A DNA stretch of 5,773 nucleotides, taken from NCBI GenBank assembly GCA_014729935.1, contig WJJB01000140.1, positions 1 through 5,773 on the forward strand, written 5' to 3'. Shown piece after piece: positions 1 to 5,773 of this stretch. The position numbers and the translations under genes are program-made. The number at the start of each line of letters is the position of its first letter. The first letter of the stretch is position 1. The notes under the pieces are model-generated. The model was not told the origin of the DNA. It ran no database searches and worked only from the letters and a program-made list of their open reading frames with translations. The DNA comes from Candidatus Bathyarchaeota archaeon. Its GTDB lineage: Archaea > Asgardarchaeota > Lokiarchaeia > Sigyniarchaeales > Sigyniarchaeaceae.

Positions 1-587
1 CGGATTTTGCAGCAGATACCAATACCCTCATCGTGTATGATAATGCATACTCGGAATTCTTTTTTGATGATTACGTGACCCCGTCCTTCCTAGAAACGAA
101 TATGAATCACGTAGAAATCCATTCTGCATCGAAAACTTTTAACATGACGGGATATAGGTGTGGTTGGGTTGTCGGAAATGCAGAAATCATAGCAGGTTTG
201 CGAAAGATCAAGTCACAGATAGATTCAGGATGTCCCACGTTCATTCAGAGAGCCGTTATGAAAGGATTGGAGCTATATGATGGCCAGCGTCGACCGGACA
301 AGGTCAGGGAAAATATGGCAATTTACCAGGAACGGCGTGACATCATGATGAAAGGGTTAGATGAACTGGGATGGGAAGTGACCATGCCTAAAGCAACCTT
401 TTACATCTGGGTGAAATCGCCCGAAAAAGATTCTATGGCATTTGCCGAGAAAATGATCAATGCAGGGGTTGTTGGCACGCCTGGCGTGGGATTTGGTGCT
501 ACCGGTGAGGGATATCTAAGATTTGCCATGACGCAACCAGCGGAACGCATCAAGGAAGCAGTGGATCGATTGGAATCTCTCAAATAA
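1..587 (+). CDS. PLP-dependent class I/II aminotransferase, C-terminal part (LL-diaminopimelate aminotransferase-like)
   Basis: This is a fold-type I aminotransferase that moves an amino group between an amino acid and a 2-oxo acid using pyridoxal phosphate. The frame is open from base 3 to the TAA at 585-587, so the N-terminal half lies outside the window; the GTG at 33 is an internal Val codon. Visible motifs are VYDNAYSEF (cofactor-contacting Asp and Tyr, 33-59), HSASKTFNMTGYRCGW with the Schiff-base Lys at 132-134 and the phosphate-binding Arg at 156-158, KATFYIWV, and GTPGVGFG followed by GYLRFAMT, whose Arg (519-521) should bind the substrate carboxylate. About 195 residues are present of a usual 390-410. 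SKTFNMTGYR and TPGVGFG resemble the DapL (lysine pathway) and archaeal aspartate aminotransferase subgroups. Aminotransferase is near certain; the substrate is inferred. Confidence 0.9.
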   Translation, partial: DFAADTNTLIVYDNAYSEFFFDDYVTPSFLETNMNHVEIHSASKTFNMTGYRCGWVVGNAEIIAGLRKIKSQIDSGCPTFIQRAVMKGLELYDGQRRPDKVRENMAIYQERRDIMMKGLDELGWEVTMPKATFYIWVKSPEKDSMAFAEKMINAGVVGTPGVGFGATGEGYLRFAMTQPAERIKEAVDRLESLK

Positions 588-740
588 CTTCCTCACATCA
601 TCATGAATGGTTGAGAATGAATACTTGCTATTCTCCTGATTTATGGATGGATGCAAGAATTATCGCCATCTGGTTAAGCAAAGGGAGGATTAACCTCTAA
701 TAATCAATGATTCCCTCTGCTTTGGTCTATCAACGAGAGA

Positions 741-746
741 TTTAAA
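741..746 (+). promoter_or_regulatory. Candidate archaeal TATA box for dnaK
   Basis: TTTAAA sits 54 bp before the dnaK ATG, preceded by purine-rich CGAGAGA that could act as a BRE. A start site about 25 bp downstream would fall near 770 and give a leader of about 30 nt. The 212-bp gap after the aminotransferase holds no gene that I can support, so dnaK probably has its own promoter. A weak GGTG at 788-791 is the likely ribosome binding site. No heat-shock operator was recognised. Confidence 0.4.
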
Positions 747-799
747 GTCATTTATGCATGATTATGTATGATGATAAAACGTGATGTGGTGCGATAACG

Positions 800-2785
800 A
801 TGAATGAAGAAGCAAAGAAAAAAGAGAAAATTATTGGTATAGACCTTGGAACGTCCAATAGTGCGGCGGCAGTGCTCATCGCGGGAAAACCTCAGATAAT
901 CCCCGCCGCTGAAGGAACGACAGTTGGGGGCGGCAAGGCCTTCCCCTCGTATGTCGCATTCACGAAGGATGGAAATCGATTAGTTGGGGAACCCGCGCGT
1001 CGCCAGGCAATTTCTAATCCAGAAAGAACCATCACCGCTATCAAGCGAAAGATGGGTACCAATTACACGGTGGATATTGATGGCAAGAGCTACACGCCGC
1101 AGGAAATCTCGGCAATGATTCTGTCCAAGATCAGGCAGGACACCGAAGATTACTTGAATGAGAAGATCGAGAAGGCGGTTATTACCGTCCCCGCGTATTT
1201 TAACGACGCGCAACGAACCGCAACGAAGGATGCAGGTAAGATTGCGGGCTTGGATGTTGTTCGTATAATTAATGAGCCAACAGCAGCTGCATTAGCATTC
1301 GGTCTCGATAAGGTGGACGAGGAACTCAAGATCGTCGTTCTCGATCTTGGCGGTGGAACTTTTGACGTTACCATCATGGAAATGGGCGAAGGCGTCTTCA
1401 AGGTAATCTCTACATCTGGAGATACCCAACTTGGCGGCACGGATATGGATCGCTTGATAACTGAAGATCTTGCCATGGAATTCAAGCGAAAAGAGAACAT
1501 AGATCTCTTGGAAGAACCCACTGCCAAGCGACGGCTGACCGAGGCTGCGGAAAAAGCAAAAATTGAACTCTCGACCTTGTATAGCACGCAAATCAATCTT
1601 CCCTTCATAGCACAGGATGAAGCAGGGCCAAAGCATATCGACATGGAATACACTCGATCCCGCATGGAAGAAGTGATTAGTCCCGTGCTTGCTCGGTTGG
1701 ATCGGCCGATGGAGCAAGCACTGGAGGATGCCAAGCTTTCAAAGACGGACATAAACAAGATCATCTTGATAGGGGGACCAACCAGGATGCCTTGCGTTCG
1801 GGAACGATTTGAAAATTTCTTTGGCAAGAAAGCAGAACGTGGCGTGGATCCCATGGAAGCAGTTGCTGTTGGTGCAGCCATTCAAGGAGCCGTGCTCGCT
1901 GGCGATGTGAAAGATATATTGCTTCTCGACGTGACACCCCTCACGCTTGGATTGGAAACCCTAGGTGGCGTCATGACTCCCCTTATCGACAGGAACACGA
2001 CCATCCCCGTGCGGAAGAAAAAGACCTTTTCCACGGCAGCAGATAACCAGCCAAGCGCAGAAATTCACGTGCTGCAAGGCGAGAGACCTATGGCAGATGA
2101 TAATATCTCACTCGGGAAATTTTTCATTGATGGCATTCCTCCAGCACCTCGTGGAATTCCGCAAATCGAAGTTATCTTTGAAATCGATGCAAATGGCATC
2201 CTGCAGGTAACAGCCAAGGATCTTGGCACGGGACGTGATAAATCCATCCGCATCGAGGGCACGAAGAAACTGGACGAAAATCAAATCGAGAAGATGCGTG
2301 AAGAAGCAGAAAAGCACAAGGAAGAAGATGAGAAACTCAAGGAACTCATCCAGAAGCGCAACGAGCTCGATGGAATGGCATACCAAGCAGAGAAAATGAT
2401 GAAAGATAACCCTGATAAGCTGGATGATGCCCTCAAGGACAAGCTATTGAAGGGAATCGAGCACGCGCGGGATGTCATTAAAAACAATCCAAATGATGGC
2501 GCAGCGATAGATAAAGCGAAGCAAGAACTTGAAGGATCCCTTCATGAGCTTGCCCAGAAGATATATGCACAAGGTGGCGCACCCCCTGGTGGACCTGGTG
2601 CAGCACCTGGTGGTGCTCCTGGAGGCATGGGTGGTGGCATGGATGAGATGATCCGGCGAGCCCAACAGGCTGCCAGCATGGGAGGATCACAAGCACAGCA
2701 ACCACCTGGTGCATCGAGTAAAGACTCTGATGATAAAAAAGAAGCCAAGAAGCGCGTCGTGGACGTTGAGTGGGAAGACGAGTGA
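800..2785 (+). CDS. dnaK: Hsp70 chaperone DnaK (archaeal type)
   Basis: DnaK is a cytoplasmic ATP-driven chaperone that binds exposed hydrophobic peptides and works with DnaJ and GrpE. The 661-residue protein is complete. The nucleotide-binding domain spans about 11-370, with IDLGTSNS (14-21), [14 protein letters not shown] (155-168), [10 protein letters not shown] (181-190, phosphate loop with Thr187) and LIGGPTRMP (323-331). The interdomain linker LLLDVTP (374-380) leads into the substrate-binding beta domain (about 380-490) and a charged helical lid (about 490-590). A Gly/Pro-rich flexible stretch (592-613) follows, then an acidic tail ending VVDVEWEDE, where bacterial proteins usually read VVDAEFEEV. 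The subdomain IB insert of Gram-negative DnaK is absent ([17 protein letters not shown] is contiguous), as in Gram-positive and archaeal forms. The ATG at 800 is chosen because the signature follows 13 residues later. No grpE or dnaJ is adjacent, so the cochaperones must lie elsewhere. Confidence 0.98.
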   Translation: MNEEAKKKEKIIGIDLGTSNSAAAVLIAGKPQIIPAAEGTTVGGGKAFPSYVAFTKDGNRLVGEPARRQAISNPERTITAIKRKMGTNYTVDIDGKSYTPQEISAMILSKIRQDTEDYLNEKIEKAVITVPAYFNDAQRTATKDAGKIAGLDVVRIINEPTAAALAFGLDKVDEELKIVVLDLGGGTFDVTIMEMGEGVFKVISTSGDTQLGGTDMDRLITEDLAMEFKRKENIDLLEEPTAKRRLTEAAEKAKIELSTLYSTQINLPFIAQDEAGPKHIDMEYTRSRMEEVISPVLARLDRPMEQALEDAKLSKTDINKIILIGGPTRMPCVRERFENFFGKKAERGVDPMEAVAVGAAIQGAVLAGDVKDILLLDVTPLTLGLETLGGVMTPLIDRNTTIPVRKKKTFSTAADNQPSAEIHVLQGERPMADDNISLGKFFIDGIPPAPRGIPQIEVIFEIDANGILQVTAKDLGTGRDKSIRIEGTKKLDENQIEKMREEAEKHKEEDEKLKELIQKRNELDGMAYQAEKMMKDNPDKLDDALKDKLLKGIEHARDVIKNNPNDGAAIDKAKQELEGSLHELAQKIYAQGGAPPGGPGAAPGGAPGGMGGGMDEMIRRAQQAASMGGSQAQQPPGASSKDSDDKKEAKKRVVDVEWEDE

Positions 2786-2789
2786 TTGC

Positions 2790-3364
2790 CTAGTACTCCC
2801 CTTGACTCCATACCCTTTCATTTTTCCCGTGAACTCTCCCACCATGAATGAATACCGCGGCTTCTAGCTCGTGCCTATGGCTGGAGCTCGCCACGAGTTC
2901 ATCGCTGCTTCTGTTATGAGCGAGCCCGTGTATCACGGCATATCGTCTGGTCGCCTTCGGGAAGCGGTCCAGGAACGATTTCCCGTTCACGGGAGGGTTC
3001 CTCAATAGGAAATCGTGGTCCCCATTTTCGGCTTTCAGCAGGAATACGACCATGATGTTGATCGCCGGGGTGAGGTCGAAACCCATCCGATTTTCACAAT
3101 TACAATCAATAATTCTCTCGGAAAACGCGGAACCGTCAGGTCCTTACCGTTGGCGAGAAGGGAATTAGCAAAAATTGGATTGACAAGGAACCGGCATGTC
3201 GCCTATCCACTCGAGCATGGCATGCTGGGATGAATGCGTGGAAGAATTTTGCTGCTATTTCGCTCGGAAATTGTCACCCGCGAACCAATTGCTCTATCAT
3301 ATTCACGGTACCCCGGTTCCTGTTCCGCGCTCGGGTGAATCCGAAGTTTTTGCGTTAGTTGCAC
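2790..3364 (-). pseudogene. Probable degenerate TnpB (IS605 accessory RNA-guided nuclease) remnant
   Basis: TnpB is the RuvC-type nuclease encoded by IS605 elements. Reading the minus strand from a GTG at 3364, the first residues are VQLTQKLRIHPSAEQE, a close match to the usual TnpB N-terminus (K-x-R-x-Y-P-x-x-E-Q). That frame hits a TAG at 3205-3203 and then stays open, giving NPIFANSLLANGKDLTVPRF. A second frame supplies QFPSEIAAKFFHAF (from 3273). A third frame (3086-2790) starts MGFDLTPAINIMVV, which could be the RuvC-I strand with its catalytic Asp, and continues through NGDHDFL and a basic region (RFPKATRRYAVIH). Protein-like pieces thus follow each other across all three frames, as in a frameshifted pseudogene. 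The later RuvC motifs and the CPxCG zinc finger are absent, so more than half of the protein is lost. The N-terminal match is the best support; the RuvC assignment is inference. Confidence 0.5.
2816..2825 (+). terminator. Candidate T-rich archaeal terminator after dnaK
   Basis: TTTCATTTTT lies 30 bp past the dnaK stop on the coding strand. Archaeal RNA polymerase commonly stops at such T-rich tracts without a hairpin. No strong stem precedes it. The site overlaps the far end of the putative tnpB remnant on the other strand, so it may be coincidental. Confidence 0.35.
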
Positions 3365-3391
3365 GGCATCATCACGGGGGATGGTTTTAGC

Positions 3392-3449
3392 CCTAGCTCC
3401 TCGTTGGTTTTTTTACCCGGCGAACCGGGCCAGGAGCTCGCGAGCTAGG
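3392..3449. repeat. Cluster of overlapping inverted repeats between tnpA and the tnpB remnant
   Basis: CCTAGCTC (3392-3399) pairs perfectly with GAGCTAGG (3442-3449). AGCTCCT (3395-3401) pairs alternatively with AGGAGCT (3432-3438). Inside lies the hairpin CCCGG-CGAA-CCGGG (3416-3429), and AGCTCGCGAGCT (3435-3446) is a 12-bp perfect palindrome. The two outer pairings exclude each other. IS200/IS605 transposases bind single-stranded subterminal hairpins, so this could be a right-end recognition structure, or an RNA fold controlling expression. The function is inferred; the repeats are seen directly. Confidence 0.6.
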
Positions 3450-3508
3450 TTACCTTTCTCCTCGTCATTTATAAACCCGATGGAGACAAAAATTTCTGAA
3501 AATAACGT

Positions 3509-3916
3509 CTATTTATCGCCTTGCGATGCCACGTATTTCTTGAGGCAATCCAAAGTAACTTGCCCGGTCGTGCACAATAAATAGCTAGGACTCCAAAGAT
3601 GACCGCCCCATAATTCCCTCTTCATCCGCGGAAATTCCTGAAACAAGCGTCTTGCTGAAACTCCCTTAAGGGAATTGATATAGCTCGACAACCGTATCCT
3701 TGGCGTGGTCTTTACCAGCATGTGGAGGTGATCCAAGTCTGTTTCCTGGTCGAGCACGTCCACGTCGAACTTTTTCGACACCTCGATGTTGATCTCCTTT
3801 AACCGCGTGATGATGTCCTCCGAATCGAATATCTTCCGGCGATATTTCACGCAACAAGCATGATGGTATGTGAGGGTGTAGACAGAATGGCTTCCTTTAT
3901 CTAGCTCGTATCGCAT
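3509..3916 (-). CDS. tnpA: IS200/IS605-family HUH transposase TnpA (Y1)
   Basis: TnpA cuts and rejoins single-stranded DNA at the element's ends through a covalent 5'-phosphotyrosine link, acting as a dimer. The 135-residue product from the ATG at 3916 has the family's usual length and opening (KGSHSVYTLTYHHACCVKYRRK; most relatives read YHLVFVTKYRRK here). The metal-binding HUH motif is His63-Leu-His65 in DLDHLHMLV. WGGHLWSPSY (103-112) is typical, and the nucleophile should be Tyr128 in LKKYVASQ, with Gln132 four residues later, which matches the spacing in IS608 TnpA. A TTG at 3946 would add ten residues (LSCLISLIA) not seen in the family, so ATG 3916 is preferred. I see no clear ribosome binding site, which fits the low expression usual for these enzymes. 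All catalytic residues are present and there are no internal stops, so it may be active. Confidence 0.93.
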   Translation of the reverse strand: MRYELDKGSHSVYTLTYHHACCVKYRRKIFDSEDIITRLKEINIEVSKKFDVDVLDQETDLDHLHMLVKTTPRIRLSSYINSLKGVSARRLFQEFPRMKRELWGGHLWSPSYLLCTTGQVTLDCLKKYVASQGDK

Positions 3917-3967
3917 TGCTATCAAGGAGATGAGGCATGAGAGCAATAAGAGCCTTGCGGCGTTAAA

Positions 3968-3984
3968 CCCGCCCTGAAGGCGGG
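3968..3984. repeat. GC-rich hairpin upstream of tnpA, probable IS left-end palindrome
   Basis: CCCGCC (3968-3973) and GGCGGG (3979-3984) form a perfect 6-bp stem around CTGAA. On the minus strand it reads GTCCCCGCCTTCAGGGCGGG, a type of sequence often found at IS200/IS605 ends. It lies about 50 bp upstream of the tnpA start, where the left-end TnpA-binding hairpin is expected. On the plus strand it is followed by GACTTCTTTTAT, so it could also look like an intrinsic terminator, though no plus-strand gene leads into it. Confidence 0.6.
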
Positions 3985-4049
3985 GACTTCTTTTATAGGT
4001 TAAAACACCTTAAGCTAAAGGATGTGGCTTTCTGACGGAAACGGGAAAA

Positions 4050-4060
4050 ATAAATAAATA
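4050..4060 (+). promoter_or_regulatory. Candidate archaeal promoter of the PfkB kinase gene
   Basis: An AT-rich box ATAAATAAATA follows the purine-rich ACGGGAAAA, a fair BRE plus TATA arrangement. A start site about 25 bp downstream would lie near 4080 and give a leader of roughly 18 nt that still contains the ribosome binding site. A second AT-rich box (TATACCTTTATA, 4074-4085) is too close to the start codon for a normal leader. Confidence 0.5.
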
Positions 4061-4085
4061 TCACGAGAGGAAGTATACCTTTATA

Positions 4086-4093
4086 GAGGTGAT
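4086..4093 (+). promoter_or_regulatory. Strong Shine-Dalgarno that selects a TTG start
   Basis: GAGGTGAT matches eight consecutive bases of the sequence complementary to the 16S rRNA 3' end. It is followed by four T residues and then TTG at 4098-4100. The in-frame GTG at 4089 lies inside this site and so cannot be the start it serves. Confidence 0.75.
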
Positions 4094-4097
4094 TTTT

Positions 4098-5129
4098 TTG
4101 AGCAAAAAAACCGTTGATCTCGCTTGCATTGGATCATGCTGCGTTGATGTCATCATGGACGTCCAAGATGTCTTCAGGTTTGAGATGATGGAAGCTAATA
4201 AGCCAGATTTCATAAAGAAATACACAGCAATTGAATATTCATCAAAATTAAACGTTAAAAAACTAAAAATAGCACCTGGCGGTAGTGCAGCAAACGTCGC
4301 ATCAAACCTTTCGAATCTAGGCATGAGCACGGCTTATATTGGCAAGCTGGGTGATGATTTCTTCGGGCAAATATCGAAAAATGATCTAAAGGATACGGGT
4401 GTTGATATTGATGGATGCTTATTTACCAAAGAAGATCACACCGGGGTTTCCGTTATTTTGATAACACCGTTCGGGAAAGACAGGAGCATCCTCTCCTACA
4501 AGGGTGCCAATGATCTCATCAGGCCTGAAGAAATAAAGCCAGAGTGGGTTACTAGAGCCAAGAATCTCCAATGGACCTCCCTTACTTCAGATTCTGGGGT
4601 GGCATCGATTGAAAAGTGCATCGATATTGTGAAAACGACTCAAAAAGGCATGGTCTTCGCGTGTCCGAGCATATCCATCATCAAGAATAACTTGGAAGGA
4701 GCGAAGAAACTAGTTTCAAAATCTGACGTTCTCACCTTGAACAAGGAGGAAATCCAAGAGCTGACGGGTGATAATCACGTGACGGATGCCATGAAGACCG
4801 TGCTTGATATGGGACCCCAGATGGTGGCATGTACAGATGGAAGCGAAGGGGCCTATTTTACCGACGGCTCGATATTTATCAAATCAAAGGTATATGATGT
4901 TGATGTGGTGGATTCTACTGGAGCCGGCGATGCTTTTGCTAGCGGCGTGATCCTGGGAATAATTAAAGGTGTTCACATGGAATATGTGGTGAAAATGGGT
5001 GCTGCAGTGGCTGCATTCGAGTGTTCGGAGCTTGGCGTTCGAGATGGTATACCCCATGATTTTAGAAAGCTTGAAAAGTTCATCGAGGAGAAGAAAATTG
5101 AGATCACCACCGAGCAAATCACAATGTGA
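4098..5129 (+). CDS. PfkB/ribokinase-family sugar or nucleoside kinase
   Basis: This cytoplasmic kinase transfers phosphate from a nucleoside triphosphate to a sugar or nucleoside hydroxyl. The product is 343 residues if it starts at TTG 4098, which the adjacent Shine-Dalgarno supports; starting at GTG 4089 would add three. The N-terminal strand is DLACIGSCCVDVIMD (7-21). PfkB signature 1 is GGSAANVASNLSNLG (61-75), then KLGDDFFG (83-90). The NxxE motif that organises Mg2+ and phosphate is NKEE (215-218), TDGSEGAYF (246-254) precedes the nucleotide site, and signature 2 is DSTGAGDAF (272-280) with catalytic base Asp278. Length and motif order are normal and the enzyme looks intact. The substrate cannot be read from these motifs: ribose, fructose phosphate and nucleosides are all used in the family. 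The gene ends in ATGTGA, so a GTG at 5126 overlaps the stop and the following frame may be co-translated. Confidence 0.94.
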   Translation: MSKKTVDLACIGSCCVDVIMDVQDVFRFEMMEANKPDFIKKYTAIEYSSKLNVKKLKIAPGGSAANVASNLSNLGMSTAYIGKLGDDFFGQISKNDLKDTGVDIDGCLFTKEDHTGVSVILITPFGKDRSILSYKGANDLIRPEEIKPEWVTRAKNLQWTSLTSDSGVASIEKCIDIVKTTQKGMVFACPSISIIKNNLEGAKKLVSKSDVLTLNKEEIQELTGDNHVTDAMKTVLDMGPQMVACTDGSEGAYFTDGSIFIKSKVYDVDVVDSTGAGDAFASGVILGIIKGVHMEYVVKMGAAVAAFECSELGVRDGIPHDFRKLEKFIEEKKIEITTEQITM

Positions 5130-5236
5130 AAGGGATAATTCCTCGCTCACATGGGGATAGTACATCCCATTTTTTAGTACAAGGCGATAATGTTTTCAAT
5201 AATTCATTCATCTCCTTAGACATCAAGGATTCATTT

Positions 5237-5773
5237 ATGGAAATCATGATTATCATGACGAACAATCTAGAAGCAGTGAAGGAAAAAAGCTTGGAGTTAC
5301 TCAAGGATTTTAAAGGTGTTATAGAACTAGGAGATTTTTCGCGTTTTCTCTTATTGAATTTTGGTGGAAATGCCCAAGGCCCGCCAAAGATGCTTGCGGC
5401 TCTTGGTATTGGAGCTCACAGCTCTTTAACTCTCTCCTACGATCCGCTCCGGGGTATATATTTCAACAAGATATTGGGCGGTAATCAAGAACAGGGGCAG
5501 GTATTTATTCACATCAATAAATCTCCAATCACCGATAAATTTCTTAACAAAAATCCAGTGAAGATCCTGTCATCAAATCTTAGCAATAACGAAATTGAAG
5601 CCATGGGTATTGGCACGAAGCGAAAGAAGCTCGTTCACGTCCTTGCATCAGACTTCCAGCTCCTTGAATCGCTTGAACAACCAAATGGGAAAAAGATAAA
5701 GCTTGCCATCGACTTGGTATTTAGCAACTTAAAAGGATTCATCGCAGGGTATGACATGAGGAGTCGCGTATTC
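5237..5773 (+). CDS. Unidentified protein, N-terminal part; possible divergent PfkB-like protein
   Basis: A stop-free frame runs from the end of the kinase gene to the window edge. I place the start at ATG 5237, with AAGGA at 5225-5229 as a modest ribosome binding site. The same frame is open back to a GTG at 5126 overlapping the kinase stop (GTGA), which would add 37 residues; ATG 5255 is also possible. The visible 179 residues have no signal peptide or membrane segment. A stretch LNFGGNAQGPPKMLAALGIG (40-59) with YDPLRG (69-74) after it recalls the PfkB pattern GGxAxNxxxxLAxLG...DxxG, and KLAIDLVFSNL (155-165) could be the later strand of that fold. The usual Asn after GGxA is missing, so a degenerate or non-catalytic relative is possible. 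This is inference from spacing only. Position and codon use fit an operon with the kinase. Confidence 0.8.
   Translation, partial: MEIMIIMTNNLEAVKEKSLELLKDFKGVIELGDFSRFLLLNFGGNAQGPPKMLAALGIGAHSSLTLSYDPLRGIYFNKILGGNQEQGQVFIHINKSPITDKFLNKNPVKILSSNLSNNEIEAMGIGTKRKKLVHVLASDFQLLESLEQPNGKKIKLAIDLVFSNLKGFIAGYDMRSRVF

Larger units (their letters stand above)
2790..3990 (-). mobile_element. IS200/IS605-family insertion, tnpA intact, tnpB decayed (boundaries approximate)
   Basis: The gap between dnaK and the kinase gene holds a minus-strand module in the usual IS605 order: a subterminal-type hairpin (3968-3984), tnpA (3916-3509), a spacer of about 145 bp, and a tnpB-like remnant (3364-2790). Elements of this family move as single-stranded circles without terminal inverted repeats or target duplication, so the ends cannot be set by eye. 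The right end, which should follow tnpB, seems to be missing because the remnant runs to within 4 bp of the dnaK stop. Alternatively this is a tnpA-only IS200 element of about 600 bp (about 3390-3990) next to an older tnpB relic; the palindromes at 3392-3449 would then be its right end. Confidence 0.7.

Noticed and set aside
33..35. GTG as the start of the aminotransferase
   Set aside because: The frame is open to the window edge, the residues before it (NTLIVYDNAY) fit the family, and half of the enzyme would be missing.
1150..1881. 243-codon open frame antisense to dnaK
   Set aside because: It lies wholly inside the highly conserved dnaK coding region and its product is Ser/Arg-rich with no family motif. 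It is a shadow of the dnaK codon pattern.
2868..2993. Inverted repeats CTCGTG/CACGAG (2868-2897) and CCCGTTCACGGG (2982-2993)
   Set aside because: They are short, lie within the putative tnpB reading frame, and are about what moderate-GC coding sequence gives by chance.
3407..3415. A7-C run on the minus strand as a programmed frameshift site
   Set aside because: A_AAA_AAC is a known slippery motif in some insertion sequences, but it lies past the tnpA stop, and no long frame on either side would be joined by slippage.
3015..3584. Overlapping plus-strand open frames (3015-3233, 3196-3390, 3381-3584)
   Set aside because: They are short, have no ribosome sites or recognisable motifs, and run against the minus-strand transposon genes. 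The last overlaps the tnpA 3' end.
3666..3857. 63-codon minus-strand frame inside tnpA
   Set aside because: It is an alternative frame of tnpA, whose own frame carries all the catalytic residues.
3917..3946. TTG at 3946 as the tnpA start
   Set aside because: The ten extra residues are not family-like, and the ATG at 3916 gives the normal TnpA beginning and length.
1..5773. CRISPR arrays, tRNA, rRNA or tandem repeats
   Set aside because: Reading through the window showed no regularly spaced repeats, tRNA-like cloverleaf or rRNA segments.

Overview
The window most likely comes from an archaeon. The Hsp70 (DnaK) is closest, from memory, to the Thermoplasma/methanogen type: it starts with [14 protein letters not shown], has [15 protein letters not shown] followed by [10 protein letters not shown], and lacks the roughly 25-residue insert of Gram-negative DnaK. 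AT-rich TATA-like boxes lie about 25 bp before plausible transcript starts, and the kinase gene has a Shine-Dalgarno match of eight bases. A finer placement (Asgard, Thermoplasmatota or another group) cannot be made from this sequence alone.

Layout. (1) Positions 1-587, plus strand: the C-terminal half of a PLP-dependent class I/II aminotransferase, probably of the LL-diaminopimelate aminotransferase type, cut by the window edge. (2) 588-799: intergenic, with a candidate dnaK promoter. (3) 800-2785, plus strand: a complete DnaK chaperone with no dnaJ or grpE beside it. (4) About 2790-3990: an IS200/IS605-type insertion on the minus strand. It holds an apparently intact HUH transposase (tnpA, 3916 down to 3509), then a palindrome-rich spacer, then a stretch that reads as a frameshifted and truncated tnpB remnant ending within a few bases of the dnaK stop. 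A GC-rich hairpin lies upstream of tnpA. (5) 4098-5129, plus strand: a PfkB/ribokinase-family kinase with its own promoter, a strong ribosome binding site and a TTG start. (6) From about 5237 (possibly from 5126) to the window end, plus strand: an open reading frame with no recognised family, cut by the window edge and possibly a divergent PfkB-like partner of the preceding kinase.

The cellular genes are metabolic or housekeeping, and only the kinase and the following frame look like one operon. The dnaK-kinase gap has been invaded by a transposon that kept its DNA-cutting enzyme and lost its TnpB nuclease. I see no CRISPR array, tRNA, rRNA or clear new system. The points most worth checking are the decayed tnpB, the palindrome cluster between tnpA and tnpB, and the unidentified frame at the right edge.
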